From CALJFL01 sp047633055 (lineage in GTDB: Bacteria > Pseudomonadota > Gammaproteobacteria > Pseudomonadales > Halieaceae): a DNA stretch of 64,000 nucleotides. The translations under genes and the position numbers were made by a program. This document shows positions 17,688 to 26,924 of the stretch, one piece after another. The notes below the pieces were generated by a model. It ran no database searches, had not been told where the DNA came from, and was given only the letters and a program-made list of their open reading frames with translations. Position 1 is the stretch's first letter; every line of letters starts with the position of its first letter. The stretch is from contig JBLIEI010000016.1 of NCBI GenBank assembly GCA_047633055.1, positions 1 to 64,000 on the forward strand. The letters run 5' to 3'.

Positions 17688-18240
17688 TTTCCTCTACCGG
17701 CTGGCCCCGCCGCATGGCCGTAAACCGACCTAACAAATCCCATTCCAGGCGCCATAACAGGTCGCCACTATTGCGCGCTCGCCACTGCAGGGCGCCAGGA
17801 ATAGTCTCGCCGCTGGCGTAGAATATTATCTGTGGCTCGGGATCTGGATCGTCACCGCCGGCGAAATCCGGCACAAGCAACCCTTCAAGCTCGAGTTCCA
17901 TGTCTATCGACGCTGGGAACGCGCGCTCAACAAAAACATCTCTGGCAAGCTCCGGCTCTCGCCACCCGTCGGCTTGTCGTTGTCGCCAGTTATAAACGTA
18001 GATTGTTTCGCCGTTAATAAACCGCCTGAGCAACAACAAGCCAAAATCTTCACCCGCAAGTTCGGCTTCGTCAAGCGCATAACGGCTGACGTCTGCGATA
18101 TTGCGAACCTCGGTTTCAAAGGCCCGGTCCTCGCCACCCGATGACACCGAAAGATTCACCAGGGAAGCTACAATGACGATAACAAAAAGAACAACCAGTA
18201 ACTCCAGCAGGGAGAAACCGCGCTGGCGTGGTGTTCTCAT
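17668..18240 (-). CDS. gspH: Type II secretion minor pseudopilin H
   Basis: A 190-residue minor pseudopilin: leader MRTPRQRG, then FSLLELLVVLFVIVIVASL with Glu +5, followed by a beta-rich globular domain containing an acidic loop (GGDDPDPEP). It bridges the tip complex and the GspG fibre. Six nt separate it from gspG. Its identity is supported by position between gspG and gspI, since pseudopilin sequences alone diverge quickly. Confidence 0.9.
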   Translation of the reverse strand: MRTPRQRGFSLLELLVVLFVIVIVASLVNLSVSSGGEDRAFETEVRNIADVSRYALDEAELAGEDFGLLLLRRFINGETIYVYNWRQRQADGWREPELARDVFVERAFPASIDMELELEGLLVPDFAGGDDPDPEPQIIFYASGETIPGALQWRARNSGDLLWRLEWDLLGRFTAMRRGQPVEENDDAKF

Positions 18241-18246
18241 GGCGAT

Positions 18247-18696
18247 TTATTCCTCGACTTTCCAGTTGCCGACATCGGCATTCTGCCCCTCACCCCCGGA
18301 CAAGCCGTCTGCGCCACGCGAATAGATGTCTATTTCACCATTTTCACCCGGGCTGAGAAAAAGATAAGGCCGCCCCCAAGGGTCTTGAGGTAGCTCTGAC
18401 AGATAGCCACCTTCCTTGAAATTTCTCGGCTCAGGAGCCAGCGTGCTGGCATCCACTAGCGCTTCCAAGCCCTGCTCAGTTGTGGGATAGACATAATTGT
18501 CGAGTCGGTAGATTTTCAGCGCTGTTTCTATAGCCTTAAAGTCCGCATACACTTTTTGCACTCTGGCTTCATCTGCGCGATTGAGGACGGTGGGCGCTAC
18601 CACGCTGATTAGCAGCCCCATAATAACCAGAACAACCAGAATTTCGATTAGGGAAAATCCCTGGTGGCGTAATTTAACCCTGTGCTTTAGTGTCAT
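18247..18696 (-). CDS. gspG: Major pseudopilin
   Basis: A 149-residue major pseudopilin that builds the T2SS piston fibre. Leader ending RHQG, cleavage before FSLIEILVVLVIMGLL with Glu +5. The family-specific PTTEQGLEALV and DPWGRPYLF motifs and the acidic/Ser-rich C-terminal calcium-site region (ENGEIDIYSRGADG) are all present. Length is typical (140-150). It ends 6 nt before gspH and begins 4 nt after gspF. Confidence 0.96.
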   Translation of the reverse strand: MTLKHRVKLRHQGFSLIEILVVLVIMGLLISVVAPTVLNRADEARVQKVYADFKAIETALKIYRLDNYVYPTTEQGLEALVDASTLAPEPRNFKEGGYLSELPQDPWGRPYLFLSPGENGEIDIYSRGADGLSGGEGQNADVGNWKVEE

Positions 18697-18700
18697 AACA

Positions 18701-19921
18701 TCATCTTACCATTGTGTTGAGATCAAATATTGGCAGCAGTATGGCTAATACGATGGTCAACACCATCCCTCCCATAAACACCACCATCAGCGGTTCAAAC
18801 AAACTCATGACCGTGCCGAGCGTCATCTCAAGCTCTCGCTCCTGATTATTGGCCGAGCGCTCCAGCATGGCTTCCAGCTCACCACTGCTCTCGCCGCTGG
18901 CGACCATATGTACCATCATCGGTGGAAATCGCCCACTCTCCCGCAGTGCCCGATTGAGACTACTACCCTCCTGCACCCGCTCGGCAACCTGTTGGCTGTC
19001 CTCGCGTAACACCAGATTGGTGAGCACCTGACCAGCGATCCGCAGAGACTCCAATAAAGGTACGCCACTCGCCATTAATATACTCAGCGTAGAGGCAAAG
19101 CGCGCGGTATCGACGGCAGTCACAACACCGGAGATTCCCGGTGTTGCCAAGAGCCAGCGATGCCAGATTTTCCGCCGTACCGGACTGTGAAGCAAGCGGC
19201 GCACGAGAACAGCCAGGGCAACCAAAACAACCAGCGCCCACAGGCCATAATCTCTAAAAAAGTCACTGGCGGCAATCAGACCCCTTGTCAGCGCCGGTAA
19301 CTCCCGACTCGTATGGGTAAAAATCCCCACCAGTTCCGGAACTACAAAAACCATCAGGGCCACTACCACAGCGACAGCCACACCGATCAGAATAAAGGGG
19401 TATATCATCGCCATCTTCAGTTTCTGTCCGGTGTATTGGCGCTGCTCCGTATAATCTGCCAGCTGTTGCAGCACCAGACCGAGAAACCCCGCATGCTCAC
19501 CCGCACTGACCATGGCCCGGTACATTTCATTGAAAATCAGGGGAAATTCACCCATCGCGTAGGCCAGCGTATGGCCCTCGCCAACCCGCGAACGCACCTG
19601 CAGCAACAAGCCCTTGGTGCGAGCTTTACGGGTCTGCTCCGCCACTGCCTGCAGGCATTCATCAATCGGTAGACTGGATTGCACCAGAGTCGCCAACTGG
19701 CGAGTCAGCAGCGCCATTTCCCCCGTACTAATTCTGGGTTGCAGAAAAGAGAATGCAGGTTTTTTGCCGCTGGCATCGGTAGCATTGGCAAGATCTACCT
19801 CTACGGGTCTCAGGCTCTGACCCCGCAGCTGACCGCGAATTTGTCGTTCCGAATCGCCTTCCAGCACACCTCGAACAAGTTTTCCCTCGGTGTTCAGCGC
19901 ACGGTATCGATATGCTGTCAT
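18701..19921 (-). CDS. gspF: Type II secretion inner-membrane platform protein F
   Basis: A 406-residue polytopic protein with two T2SSF domains (about 70-195 and 270-395) and three membrane spans near 170-195, 220-240 and 375-400. It is the central platform on which GspE acts to extrude pseudopilin. N-terminal AYRYRALNTEGKLVRGVLEGDS is family-typical. It is about 400 residues, as expected, with 16 nt to gspE. Confidence 0.96.
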   Translation of the reverse strand: MTAYRYRALNTEGKLVRGVLEGDSERQIRGQLRGQSLRPVEVDLANATDASGKKPAFSFLQPRISTGEMALLTRQLATLVQSSLPIDECLQAVAEQTRKARTKGLLLQVRSRVGEGHTLAYAMGEFPLIFNEMYRAMVSAGEHAGFLGLVLQQLADYTEQRQYTGQKLKMAMIYPFILIGVAVAVVVALMVFVVPELVGIFTHTSRELPALTRGLIAASDFFRDYGLWALVVLVALAVLVRRLLHSPVRRKIWHRWLLATPGISGVVTAVDTARFASTLSILMASGVPLLESLRIAGQVLTNLVLREDSQQVAERVQEGSSLNRALRESGRFPPMMVHMVASGESSGELEAMLERSANNQERELEMTLGTVMSLFEPLMVVFMGGMVLTIVLAILLPIFDLNTMVR

Positions 19922-19937
19922 TGAGTAATCGCCCTGC

Positions 19938-21455
19938 TCAGCTTACTGCGGTGACCCGCAGCACTTCCTCAATGCTGGTTTCTCCGCTAATGATACGACG
20001 CCGACCATCCTCTTGAATACCGGGGTAGCGTTGGCGTGCCGCCTGCAGCATAGCCTGCTCGCTCGCACCTTCATGTATCAACAAGCGCAGACCATCGTCT
20101 ATTTCAATGAGTTCATAGATGCCAGTCCGACCGGTATACCCGCTATAGTTACAATGCTCGCAGCCCACCCCATGATAAATCTGAACCGCTTCGGCACCCT
20201 CTTTGAGCCCCAACAACTTCCGCTCTGCAGAAGTCGCCTGCTCTGCCTGTTTGCAATCATTACACAGCAGCCTGACCAGTCGCTGCGCTATCACCGCCAG
20301 CAAGCTTGAGGACAACAAAAAAGGTTCAATGCCCATATCCTGTAACCGGGTCACAGCCCCGATCGCCGTATTGGTATGCAGTGTCGACAGCACCAGGTGA
20401 CCGGTTAACGAAGCCTGTACGGCTATCTCAGCAGTTTCCAAATCCCGAATTTCACCCACCATGACAATATCCGGGTCCTGACGCAGAATAGCGCGCAGAC
20501 CCCGGGCGAAAGTCATTTCAACTTTAGTATTAACCTGGGTCTGACCGACCCCCGGCAACATGTATTCAATCGGGTCTTCAATGGTAAGAATATTCCTGGA
20601 GGTCTCGTTGATGTGTGAGAGTCCAGCATACAGGGTAGTCGTTTTTCCAGAGCCGGTAGGCCCGGTAACCAAAATAATGCCGTGGGGTTTTCTCAGAGCG
20701 GCAACGTAACTGTCGTAAACCGGTTGGTTCATCGCCAGCTGCGCCAACTCCAGCTGCCCGGCCTGCTTGTCCAACAACCGCAGAACAACACGCTCGCCGT
20801 GGGCCGAGGGCATGGTCGACATTCGTATATCTACCGCATGACCCGCGATGCGAACCGAGATACGACCATCCTGAGGAACACGTTTTTCTGCGATATCCAG
20901 TTTAGCCATAACCTTCAGACGCGATACCAACAACGGTGCGAGCATCCGCTTGGGTGACAGCACTTCAGCGAGCACACCGTCGATGCGGTAGCGAACACTC
21001 AGGCGGTCTTCGAACGTTTCAATATGAATGTCAGAGGCCTTTTCCCTGACGGCCTGAGAAAGAATCGCGTTGATCAACCGGATAATGGGGGCGTCATCTT
21101 CCGCATCCATCAAATCGCCGGTGTCCGGGATTTCATCGGCTAACCGACTCAGGTCAACGTCGGCGCCTATGTCTTGCGCCATTTGCTCTGCTTCGTTGTT
21201 ACTGCGCTGGTAAGCCAGTGTCAGGCGCCGCTGAAATTCCTCAGGGGACACTGCCTCCAGCCTGAAAGACCGGCCAAGATGGCGCCTCAGCTCTGCCACA
21301 AGCTGTAATCCTGGCGCCTGCTGATAATATATTAGAGGGCCATCGTTCCCCAGGTCCAGCAAGACACTGTGCTGTTTAGCAAAGCTGAAAGGCAGTTCGG
21401 CAATGCGCTCTGAACTTGCTGGCTCGCGCAGGGGTGTAATGGCTGGCTCGATCAC
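19938..21455 (-). CDS. gspE: Type II secretion ATPase E
   Basis: A 505-residue hexameric secretion ATPase. The N-terminal domain (about 1-110) docks on GspL. The ATPase core has Walker A GPTGSGKTTTLY, an Asp box (ILTIEDPIEYML), Walker B (IVMVGEIRDLETAEIA) and a His box (LSTLHTN). A tetracysteine zinc module (CNDC ... CEHC) follows. The start is GTG sharing one base with the gspD stop (TAGTG). It is a close paralogue of PilB at 54 kb. Confidence 0.97.
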   Translation of the reverse strand: MIEPAITPLREPASSERIAELPFSFAKQHSVLLDLGNDGPLIYYQQAPGLQLVAELRRHLGRSFRLEAVSPEEFQRRLTLAYQRSNNEAEQMAQDIGADVDLSRLADEIPDTGDLMDAEDDAPIIRLINAILSQAVREKASDIHIETFEDRLSVRYRIDGVLAEVLSPKRMLAPLLVSRLKVMAKLDIAEKRVPQDGRISVRIAGHAVDIRMSTMPSAHGERVVLRLLDKQAGQLELAQLAMNQPVYDSYVAALRKPHGIILVTGPTGSGKTTTLYAGLSHINETSRNILTIEDPIEYMLPGVGQTQVNTKVEMTFARGLRAILRQDPDIVMVGEIRDLETAEIAVQASLTGHLVLSTLHTNTAIGAVTRLQDMGIEPFLLSSSLLAVIAQRLVRLLCNDCKQAEQATSAERKLLGLKEGAEAVQIYHGVGCEHCNYSGYTGRTGIYELIEIDDGLRLLIHEGASEQAMLQAARQRYPGIQEDGRRRIISGETSIEEVLRVTAVS

Positions 21456-23479
21456 TACTGCGTCTCCGCCTCGGTCTGCTGCTCCTTAATTTGATCGAGC
21501 TGTTTGATTTGCTCTTCCCACTCTGGCAACATTGGAAGCTCGCCATCGTCAAGGAACATCAGTCCCCGCTCTCGACGCAAAGTTTGCTGATCTCTAATGT
21601 ACTGGTATTTTTGAGCGCTGGCCGCATCCAGATCACGATCATCGCGGATGATTGTTGGCCGAATAAAGATCATCAGGTTGGTCTTGGTAACCTGTACCGC
21701 GTCAGTCCGAAACAGACGGCCAATAAAGGGGATATCACCTAGTATCGGTATTTTCTGGCTTGCATCCTGGACATCATCCTGAACCAGGCCACCCAGCACC
21801 ACGACCTTATTATTTGAAGCCATAATTCTCGTGGCAATTTTACGCTCGTTGGTAATCAGATCTGAGGCAATTATTGAAAGCCCGGTCAGACTGGACACTT
21901 CTTGCTCGATGTCCAATACCACCGTATCACCCTCGTTAATCTGCGGAGTCACAGTAAGGGTAATACCGACGTTTTCACGCTCGATAGTTTGGAAAGGGTT
22001 TTGCGCACCGTCACCGCCTGCACCGGTATTGGTAAATGAACCCGTGACAAACGGTACGTTCTGCCCCACGGTGATGTAGGCCTCCTGATTGTCCAGTGTG
22101 AGTATGCTAGGCGTAGACAGTATGTTGGCGTTGGTCTGTTCCTTCAGGGCGTTGAGGATAACGGTCATGGAGAGATTGTCGTCAATCGCGCCCCAACCCA
22201 GAGAGAGCCCGGGAGTGCTGGCTAGGGCACCAGCCAGACCAGCCAGATCAAAGTCACCGTCGGTGCCGGAAGTACTGCCATCTCCCGTGTCAGGCGGGAA
22301 AACGGAGTCGGCGATACCTCGCGCGCGATTGTTATCGCTGTTGTTAATATTACTACCGAATAAACCGCTTTGATTGGCAAACAACCACTGCAGGCCAAGA
22401 TCTTGCCCATCAATCAGCTGCATTTCAACGATAATTGCCTCCACCAGCACTTGTGCCCGACGAATGTCGAGGCGCTGGATAACCGCCTCCAGCGCCGCCA
22501 TTTCATCTGTATCGGCAGTAATAATAAGCGAGTTGGTGCCGTCGTCAGCTTCGATGGTAGAGGTATTGCTCGTGTTACGCGCCGATCTGCCGTCTTCGGA
22601 GGTGTCCAGTCGACTAATATTTTGCATGACCCGGGTTAATACATCCGCAATTTCCGCGGCCCGTGCATACTCGAGATAGATCACTTTGACATTGCCACTT
22701 TGCTGGAGGGGCGTGTCCAGATGTTCAATCAGTAGACCGATACGGGCGCGCTCCAGTTCGTCGCCATTGACCAGCACACTGTTGGTCCGGCTATCGGCCA
22801 CCAGCAGCATTTCCGGTTCATTACCGCCGCTCTGCTTGGCTTCCGACTTATTGAGTTCGTCTAACATACTGACGATATCTTCAGCGACTGCGTAACGCAG
22901 TTTGACGATATCTGTCTGTTGCACGGCGCTGCGGTCCATACGCTGAATAATGTCGCGAATTCGATCAATATTAGCGCCGACATCAGAAATGATAATGGCA
23001 TTACTGGGGGCATAAGCGGCCATATGGGCCTGCTGCGGTACCAGTGGGCGCAGTACCGGGATCAATTTAGCGGCGGAGATATTGTCCAGCCTGATAACCT
23101 CGGTGACATATTCATCATTGCCGCTGCCGATGCCATTATCGCGCACCGAAACTGCCGAGGAACGTGCGTCTTTGCTCTGAATGACCCGCACTACGCCACC
23201 TGACCTCACCGCGGTGTAACCGTGAACATCCAGAATGGATAAAAACAGATCGTACAATTCGTCCCGTGATATCGGCTTGGAGGATATGACTTTGACTTTG
23301 CCTTTCACCGCTGGGTCCACCACGATAGTGGTATCAGTGGCATCGGCGACAAACTTGATGAGTTCCTGGATGTCGGTATCTTTGAGATTAACGGTAAAAT
23401 CCTGAGCAAACGAGACAGGAACCCCCGAAATAAAGGCGGCCAGGGAGGCGATTCTCAGCAGCCGGGTTACAGCATTCAC
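21455..23479 (-). CDS. gspD: Type II secretin D
   Basis: A 674-residue outer-membrane secretin. Signal peptide with cleavage likely after VSFA (about residue 25), N0-N3 periplasmic domains, then the secretin core with VPFVTGSFTN and the VVLGGLVQDDVQ motif, and a short Gln/Glu-rich tail that may be an S-domain for a pilotin (none seen here). It forms the 15-mer exit channel. It starts with GTG, with AGGA about 11 nt upstream. Confidence 0.96.
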   Translation of the reverse strand: MNAVTRLLRIASLAAFISGVPVSFAQDFTVNLKDTDIQELIKFVADATDTTIVVDPAVKGKVKVISSKPISRDELYDLFLSILDVHGYTAVRSGGVVRVIQSKDARSSAVSVRDNGIGSGNDEYVTEVIRLDNISAAKLIPVLRPLVPQQAHMAAYAPSNAIIISDVGANIDRIRDIIQRMDRSAVQQTDIVKLRYAVAEDIVSMLDELNKSEAKQSGGNEPEMLLVADSRTNSVLVNGDELERARIGLLIEHLDTPLQQSGNVKVIYLEYARAAEIADVLTRVMQNISRLDTSEDGRSARNTSNTSTIEADDGTNSLIITADTDEMAALEAVIQRLDIRRAQVLVEAIIVEMQLIDGQDLGLQWLFANQSGLFGSNINNSDNNRARGIADSVFPPDTGDGSTSGTDGDFDLAGLAGALASTPGLSLGWGAIDDNLSMTVILNALKEQTNANILSTPSILTLDNQEAYITVGQNVPFVTGSFTNTGAGGDGAQNPFQTIERENVGITLTVTPQINEGDTVVLDIEQEVSSLTGLSIIASDLITNERKIATRIMASNNKVVVLGGLVQDDVQDASQKIPILGDIPFIGRLFRTDAVQVTKTNLMIFIRPTIIRDDRDLDAASAQKYQYIRDQQTLRRERGLMFLDDGELPMLPEWEEQIKQLDQIKEQQTEAETQ

Positions 23480-23515
23480 GAATTTTTTATCCTTAAAATA
23501 ATATCTGCGACTGTA

Positions 23516-24559
23516 TCATTGTTCTGCAGCGGTGGCATCCAGACTGACACTAAGCGTGACCGCCTGGTTGTCTCGCTGTAAATCGAATACTGCCTCGCTG
23601 GCAGTCCGCATGGTTTGGTAGAGGCGCATGGTATTGGCCGGATTGGTGAGTGCTATACCGTTCACCGCCGTGATTACATCCCCTGTCTTGAATCCCAGCG
23701 CCTGAAACTGTGCTACGTCTTTGCCCGGCGCGATCTGATAGCCCAGCAAGTCCGAACCATCGCGCACAGCACTGATTGCTACAACGTCTGTCAGGGCCTG
23801 TGGGTCAGCGTATAGTTTCTCGCGATATGAGCCCGCCAAGGCCGAGTAGGCATCGCTTTCAAAGCGTTTTTTTGTTCCTGTTCCAACAACGCTTTTTCCG
23901 GGTTGGCTTAATGTGGCTGGCGCAATACCGGGTAACTGTTCGTCCAATGGTGACTCTTCAAACAAAGTGAGTAGCTCGTAGGTGCCTCCATTATCCAGCA
24001 CAACCTGGCTGTTCATCACTTTCGCCAGAGTCACTTTTCCTGGCACTGGCATTGCATCGTCGACCGCATATACCTCCTGTTGGGACTGATACTCAATGAT
24101 GGCCTGACCCAAGCCATCCTGGCTAGCAGCCAACGCCCCTCGCAGTTTCAACGCCAATCGGGTCTCACTGGCATTCTTTTCGATACCTTCTCGAATCGTG
24201 GCGGACGGGGCAGCACTGTCCTCAATCTCGACAACACTCTCCAGGGCGCCAACCTGTCCAAAAAGATGCCAGTTTCGCAGTAAATCAATATTCACCGTGG
24301 AATCGGTTGAGGCTATCTCATTCGCTTTAATTGGGTTAATAATAGTGCCGGATGGAGGCAAGGCGGCATTTTGTTGCGGGAGCAAAATCCACACCAGCTT
24401 ACCGACTGCGGTCAATGCCCATAAAGCCAGCAACAAGATAATAAATTGACGCAGACGAGACGCGCGGGCAGGCTCCGTAAGCCGCCGCCACACACCTTCC
24501 AGCGGCCCAATCAAACGCGCTGGTAACTCACTGGTCTTCTCTAGCCACTGCGACGACAC
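23516..24559 (-). CDS. gspC: Type II secretion protein C
   Basis: A 347-residue bitopic protein: membrane span at about 38-58, a periplasmic HR domain (about 90-230) that contacts the secretin N0 domain, and a C-terminal PDZ domain (about 265-340; LLGYQIAPGKD, GFKTGDVITAVNGIAL) thought to recognise cargo. As the first gene of the operon it follows a promoter-like region. The start is GTG with GGAG 6 nt ahead. Confidence 0.93.
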   Translation of the reverse strand: MSSQWLEKTSELPARLIGPLEGVWRRLTEPARASRLRQFIILLLALWALTAVGKLVWILLPQQNAALPPSGTIINPIKANEIASTDSTVNIDLLRNWHLFGQVGALESVVEIEDSAAPSATIREGIEKNASETRLALKLRGALAASQDGLGQAIIEYQSQQEVYAVDDAMPVPGKVTLAKVMNSQVVLDNGGTYELLTLFEESPLDEQLPGIAPATLSQPGKSVVGTGTKKRFESDAYSALAGSYREKLYADPQALTDVVAISAVRDGSDLLGYQIAPGKDVAQFQALGFKTGDVITAVNGIALTNPANTMRLYQTMRTASEAVFDLQRDNQAVTLSVSLDATAAEQ

Positions 24560-24625
24560 ACCACACTCCTACACGTACATCGGTACACCACACAGTAAAG
24601 CCTGGCTCCCGTCATTATGACTTTG

Positions 24626-24653
24626 ATTATAGGGTGCAAAGGCGCAAGCGCAA
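24626..24653 (-). promoter_or_regulatory. Predicted sigma70 promoter of the gsp operon
   Basis: Reading the minus strand, a perfect TATAAT (24631-24626) lies 16 nt after TTGCGC (24653-24648). The -10 is strong and the -35 matches only TTG. Transcription would begin near 24619, leaving a leader of about 60 nt before the GTG of gspC. No terminator was seen between sat and this site. Confidence 0.5.
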
Positions 24654-24730
24654 CCCGCGACAATTGTATGGTAATAGCGCCGCAGTAGCCCTCTTTCAGT
24701 AGCCGCCTAAGTTCAGGACGGCAAGCGGCA

Positions 24731-25918
24731 TCAGCCGTCGTTAGACTGATAGTAATCCATCAGAATTTTAGCCACTTCCGGACGCGAAAACTCCGGCGGA
24801 GGCGCAATCCCTTTACCCAGCATTTCGCGCACAGCCGTTCCTGAAAGCAGCACAAAGTCGTCTTTATCGTGATCTGGAGCGTCTCGCATCATGACAACTT
24901 TATCGAGCTTCTTACTGTACGCAGTGTGATCTGCGCGATAGATTTCAAGCTCCAGCGCACCGTCCGGCACCTCCTCGTCGAATACGGTCTGAGCATCAAA
25001 GCCACCGTAATAATCACCGACACCGGCGTGATCCCGGCCAACGATCAGGTGGGTACAACCACAATTCTGGCGGAAAACAGCGTGCAACACAGCCTCGCGT
25101 GGACCCGCATAAAGCATGTCAAAGCCGTACCCGGTAATCATTACCGTGTTGGCAGGGAAGTACACGTCGACCATTTTACGGATAGACGCGTCGCGAATAT
25201 CGGCGGGAATGTCACCTGGCTTGAGCTTGCCAAGCAGCATGTGGATCAATATTCCGTCGGCAGACAAATCTTGCAGGGCCATTCGACAGAGTTCTTCATG
25301 GGCGCGATGCATGGGGTTACGGGTCTGAAAAGCAACCACTTTCTCCCAACCCAGACTAGCGATCTCCTCCCGAATCTCGACTGCGGTGCGGAAAGTCTCG
25401 GGAAAGTCACTTTGGAAGTAAGATAGGCTCAATACCTGAATAGGGCCCGCCAACAAGGTGCGACCGAGGCTACGGAACGTTGCGACGCCAGGATGCCCTG
25501 GATCCAATGTGCGGAATATCTTCTCCGCCATAAAATCTATTTGCTCGTCCGAGACTGACTCTACAGTATCGACATCCATGGTTGCCAGTACCGGATTGCC
25601 CTCTACATTAGGGTCACGCAGTGCAATTCGGCTACCGGGTTGGAGACTGCTGTCATCGCTGAGGTTAACAATAGGGACCGGCCAAAAAAGCCCGTCGACC
25701 GTATGCAGATTTTCGGCAACGCTCATTGCATCCGCTAGGTTCATATAACCGGTCAGCGGATTAAAATAGCCGGCTCCCAGCATGACAGCATTGGCCGCTG
25801 CAGCAGAATTAAGCAACAACGAAGGCAGGCCTTCTGCTTCATCCGCCAGTACTTTCCGCTTCGCATCATCGGAGACATAAAGTGCGTTCAGTTGGTCTGA
25901 ACCATGTGGTTTGATCAT
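24731..25918 (-). CDS. sat: Sulfate adenylyltransferase (ATP sulfurylase, single-subunit)
   Basis: A 395-residue ATP sulfurylase that makes adenosine 5'-phosphosulfate (APS) and PPi from sulfate and ATP. Active-site motifs are visible: QTRNPMHRAHE (QxRN and HxxH) and GRDHAGVGDYYGGFD. It is the homo-oligomeric Sat type, not the CysD/CysN pair usual in E. coli. The ATG at 25918 has GGGAG about 6 nt ahead and is preferred over the TTG at 25933. It lies 21 nt after cysC, so the two form a sulfate-activation unit. Confidence 0.95.
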   Translation of the reverse strand: MIKPHGSDQLNALYVSDDAKRKVLADEAEGLPSLLLNSAAAANAVMLGAGYFNPLTGYMNLADAMSVAENLHTVDGLFWPVPIVNLSDDSSLQPGSRIALRDPNVEGNPVLATMDVDTVESVSDEQIDFMAEKIFRTLDPGHPGVATFRSLGRTLLAGPIQVLSLSYFQSDFPETFRTAVEIREEIASLGWEKVVAFQTRNPMHRAHEELCRMALQDLSADGILIHMLLGKLKPGDIPADIRDASIRKMVDVYFPANTVMITGYGFDMLYAGPREAVLHAVFRQNCGCTHLIVGRDHAGVGDYYGGFDAQTVFDEEVPDGALELEIYRADHTAYSKKLDKVVMMRDAPDHDKDDFVLLSGTAVREMLGKGIAPPPEFSRPEVAKILMDYYQSNDG

Positions 25919-25939
25919 TGTGTGCTCCCGCAATGTTAT

Positions 25940-26563
25940 TTATTCAGCGCTGTCGATAATACCGCGTGCACGCAATTCATCTAGAATCAAATTCACTTCC
26001 TCTTCCAGGCTTTGCTGATCGGAGTGGAGGTGAATCTCTGGCCTAATAGGTGCTTCGTAGGGGTCATCAATGCCGGTGAAGTTCTTGATCTCCCCGGCTC
26101 GGGCTTTTTTGTACAGCCCCTTGGGGTCGCGACTCTCAGCTGCCGCCAGTGAACAGTCGACATGGACCTCGATGAAGTCCATGCCCGCTTCTTCATGCAG
26201 CGCCCGCACCTGATCTCGATCGGCGGCATAAGGGCTAATAAAGCTGCTCAGAGCCAAAACACCACTATCGACGAATAATTTGGCTATCTCGCCAATACGG
26301 CGGATATTTTCCGTTCGATCTTCAGCGCTGAAACCCAGATTTTTATTGATTCCCAAACGTACATTATCACCATCTAAGCGGTACACCAGCACACCCATTT
26401 GAGTGAGAATACCTTCTAGCTCAACGGCTACAGTGCTCTTACCACTGCCAGACAAACCGGTAAACCAAAGCGTCGCGCCCCGGTGACCCAGTATTTTTGC
26501 GCGATGCTCGCGAGTGATGTCACCTTCGTGCCAGTGCACATTGGTTGCCTTCTGCTCTGCCAT
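25940..26563 (-). CDS. cysC: Adenylylsulfate kinase
   Basis: A 207-residue APS kinase that phosphorylates APS to PAPS. P-loop GLSGSGKST near residue 36, the DGDNVR motif for APS binding, the lid (FISPYAADRD) and the KGLYKKARAG stretch are all present. AGGAG lies 7 nt before the ATG. It is paired with sat. PAPS can feed reduction or sulfotransferases; no PAPS reductase is in the window. Confidence 0.96.
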   Translation of the reverse strand: MAEQKATNVHWHEGDITREHRAKILGHRGATLWFTGLSGSGKSTVAVELEGILTQMGVLVYRLDGDNVRLGINKNLGFSAEDRTENIRRIGEIAKLFVDSGVLALSSFISPYAADRDQVRALHEEAGMDFIEVHVDCSLAAAESRDPKGLYKKARAGEIKNFTGIDDPYEAPIRPEIHLHSDQQSLEEEVNLILDELRARGIIDSAE

Positions 26564-26686
26564 GCGGCTCTCCTGTTAGCTAACGTAGATTAATAGCCTG
26601 CATGATGTATGAGCGGGCTTTAGAAAAACCGCAATTATGCCTGTTCGCCTCGTGCAATACACTATCTCAGCGTGGGATTTTTCAAT

Positions 26687-26866
26687 TCAATTCCAAACGT
26701 ATTTAAGCAAGGACAGCACCACCGCCAGGCCGACAAGCGGCAGAATCCAGCGGCTAAGTTTTTGCATTTTTTGCGAATCTACCGGTTTGGAAAATCGTTC
26801 GCCCAGTATCACCATCAGGGCAACGCTGATAAAAATACATAGCAGTATGAGCATCAAATTATTCAT
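26687..26866 (-). CDS. Small two-span membrane protein (59 aa)
   Basis: A 59-residue frame between the carbonic anhydrase and cysC genes. It has an N-terminal membrane segment (LMLILLCIFISVALMVIL), a polar loop GERFSKPVDSQKMQKLSR, and a second segment (WILPLVGLAVVLSLLKYV). This is a hairpin protein with the basic loop probably in the cytoplasm. GAG lies about 7 nt before the ATG. No family is recognised. Same-strand placement suggests cotranscription with the sulfate-activation genes; a role is unknown. Confidence 0.6.
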   Translation of the reverse strand: MNNLMLILLCIFISVALMVILGERFSKPVDSQKMQKLSRWILPLVGLAVVLSLLKYVWN

Positions 26867-26924
26867 AATTTTCTCGAGATGCTCACCGAAATGAATCTAG
26901 CAAGCGTGAAGTGAATCGGAGCTG

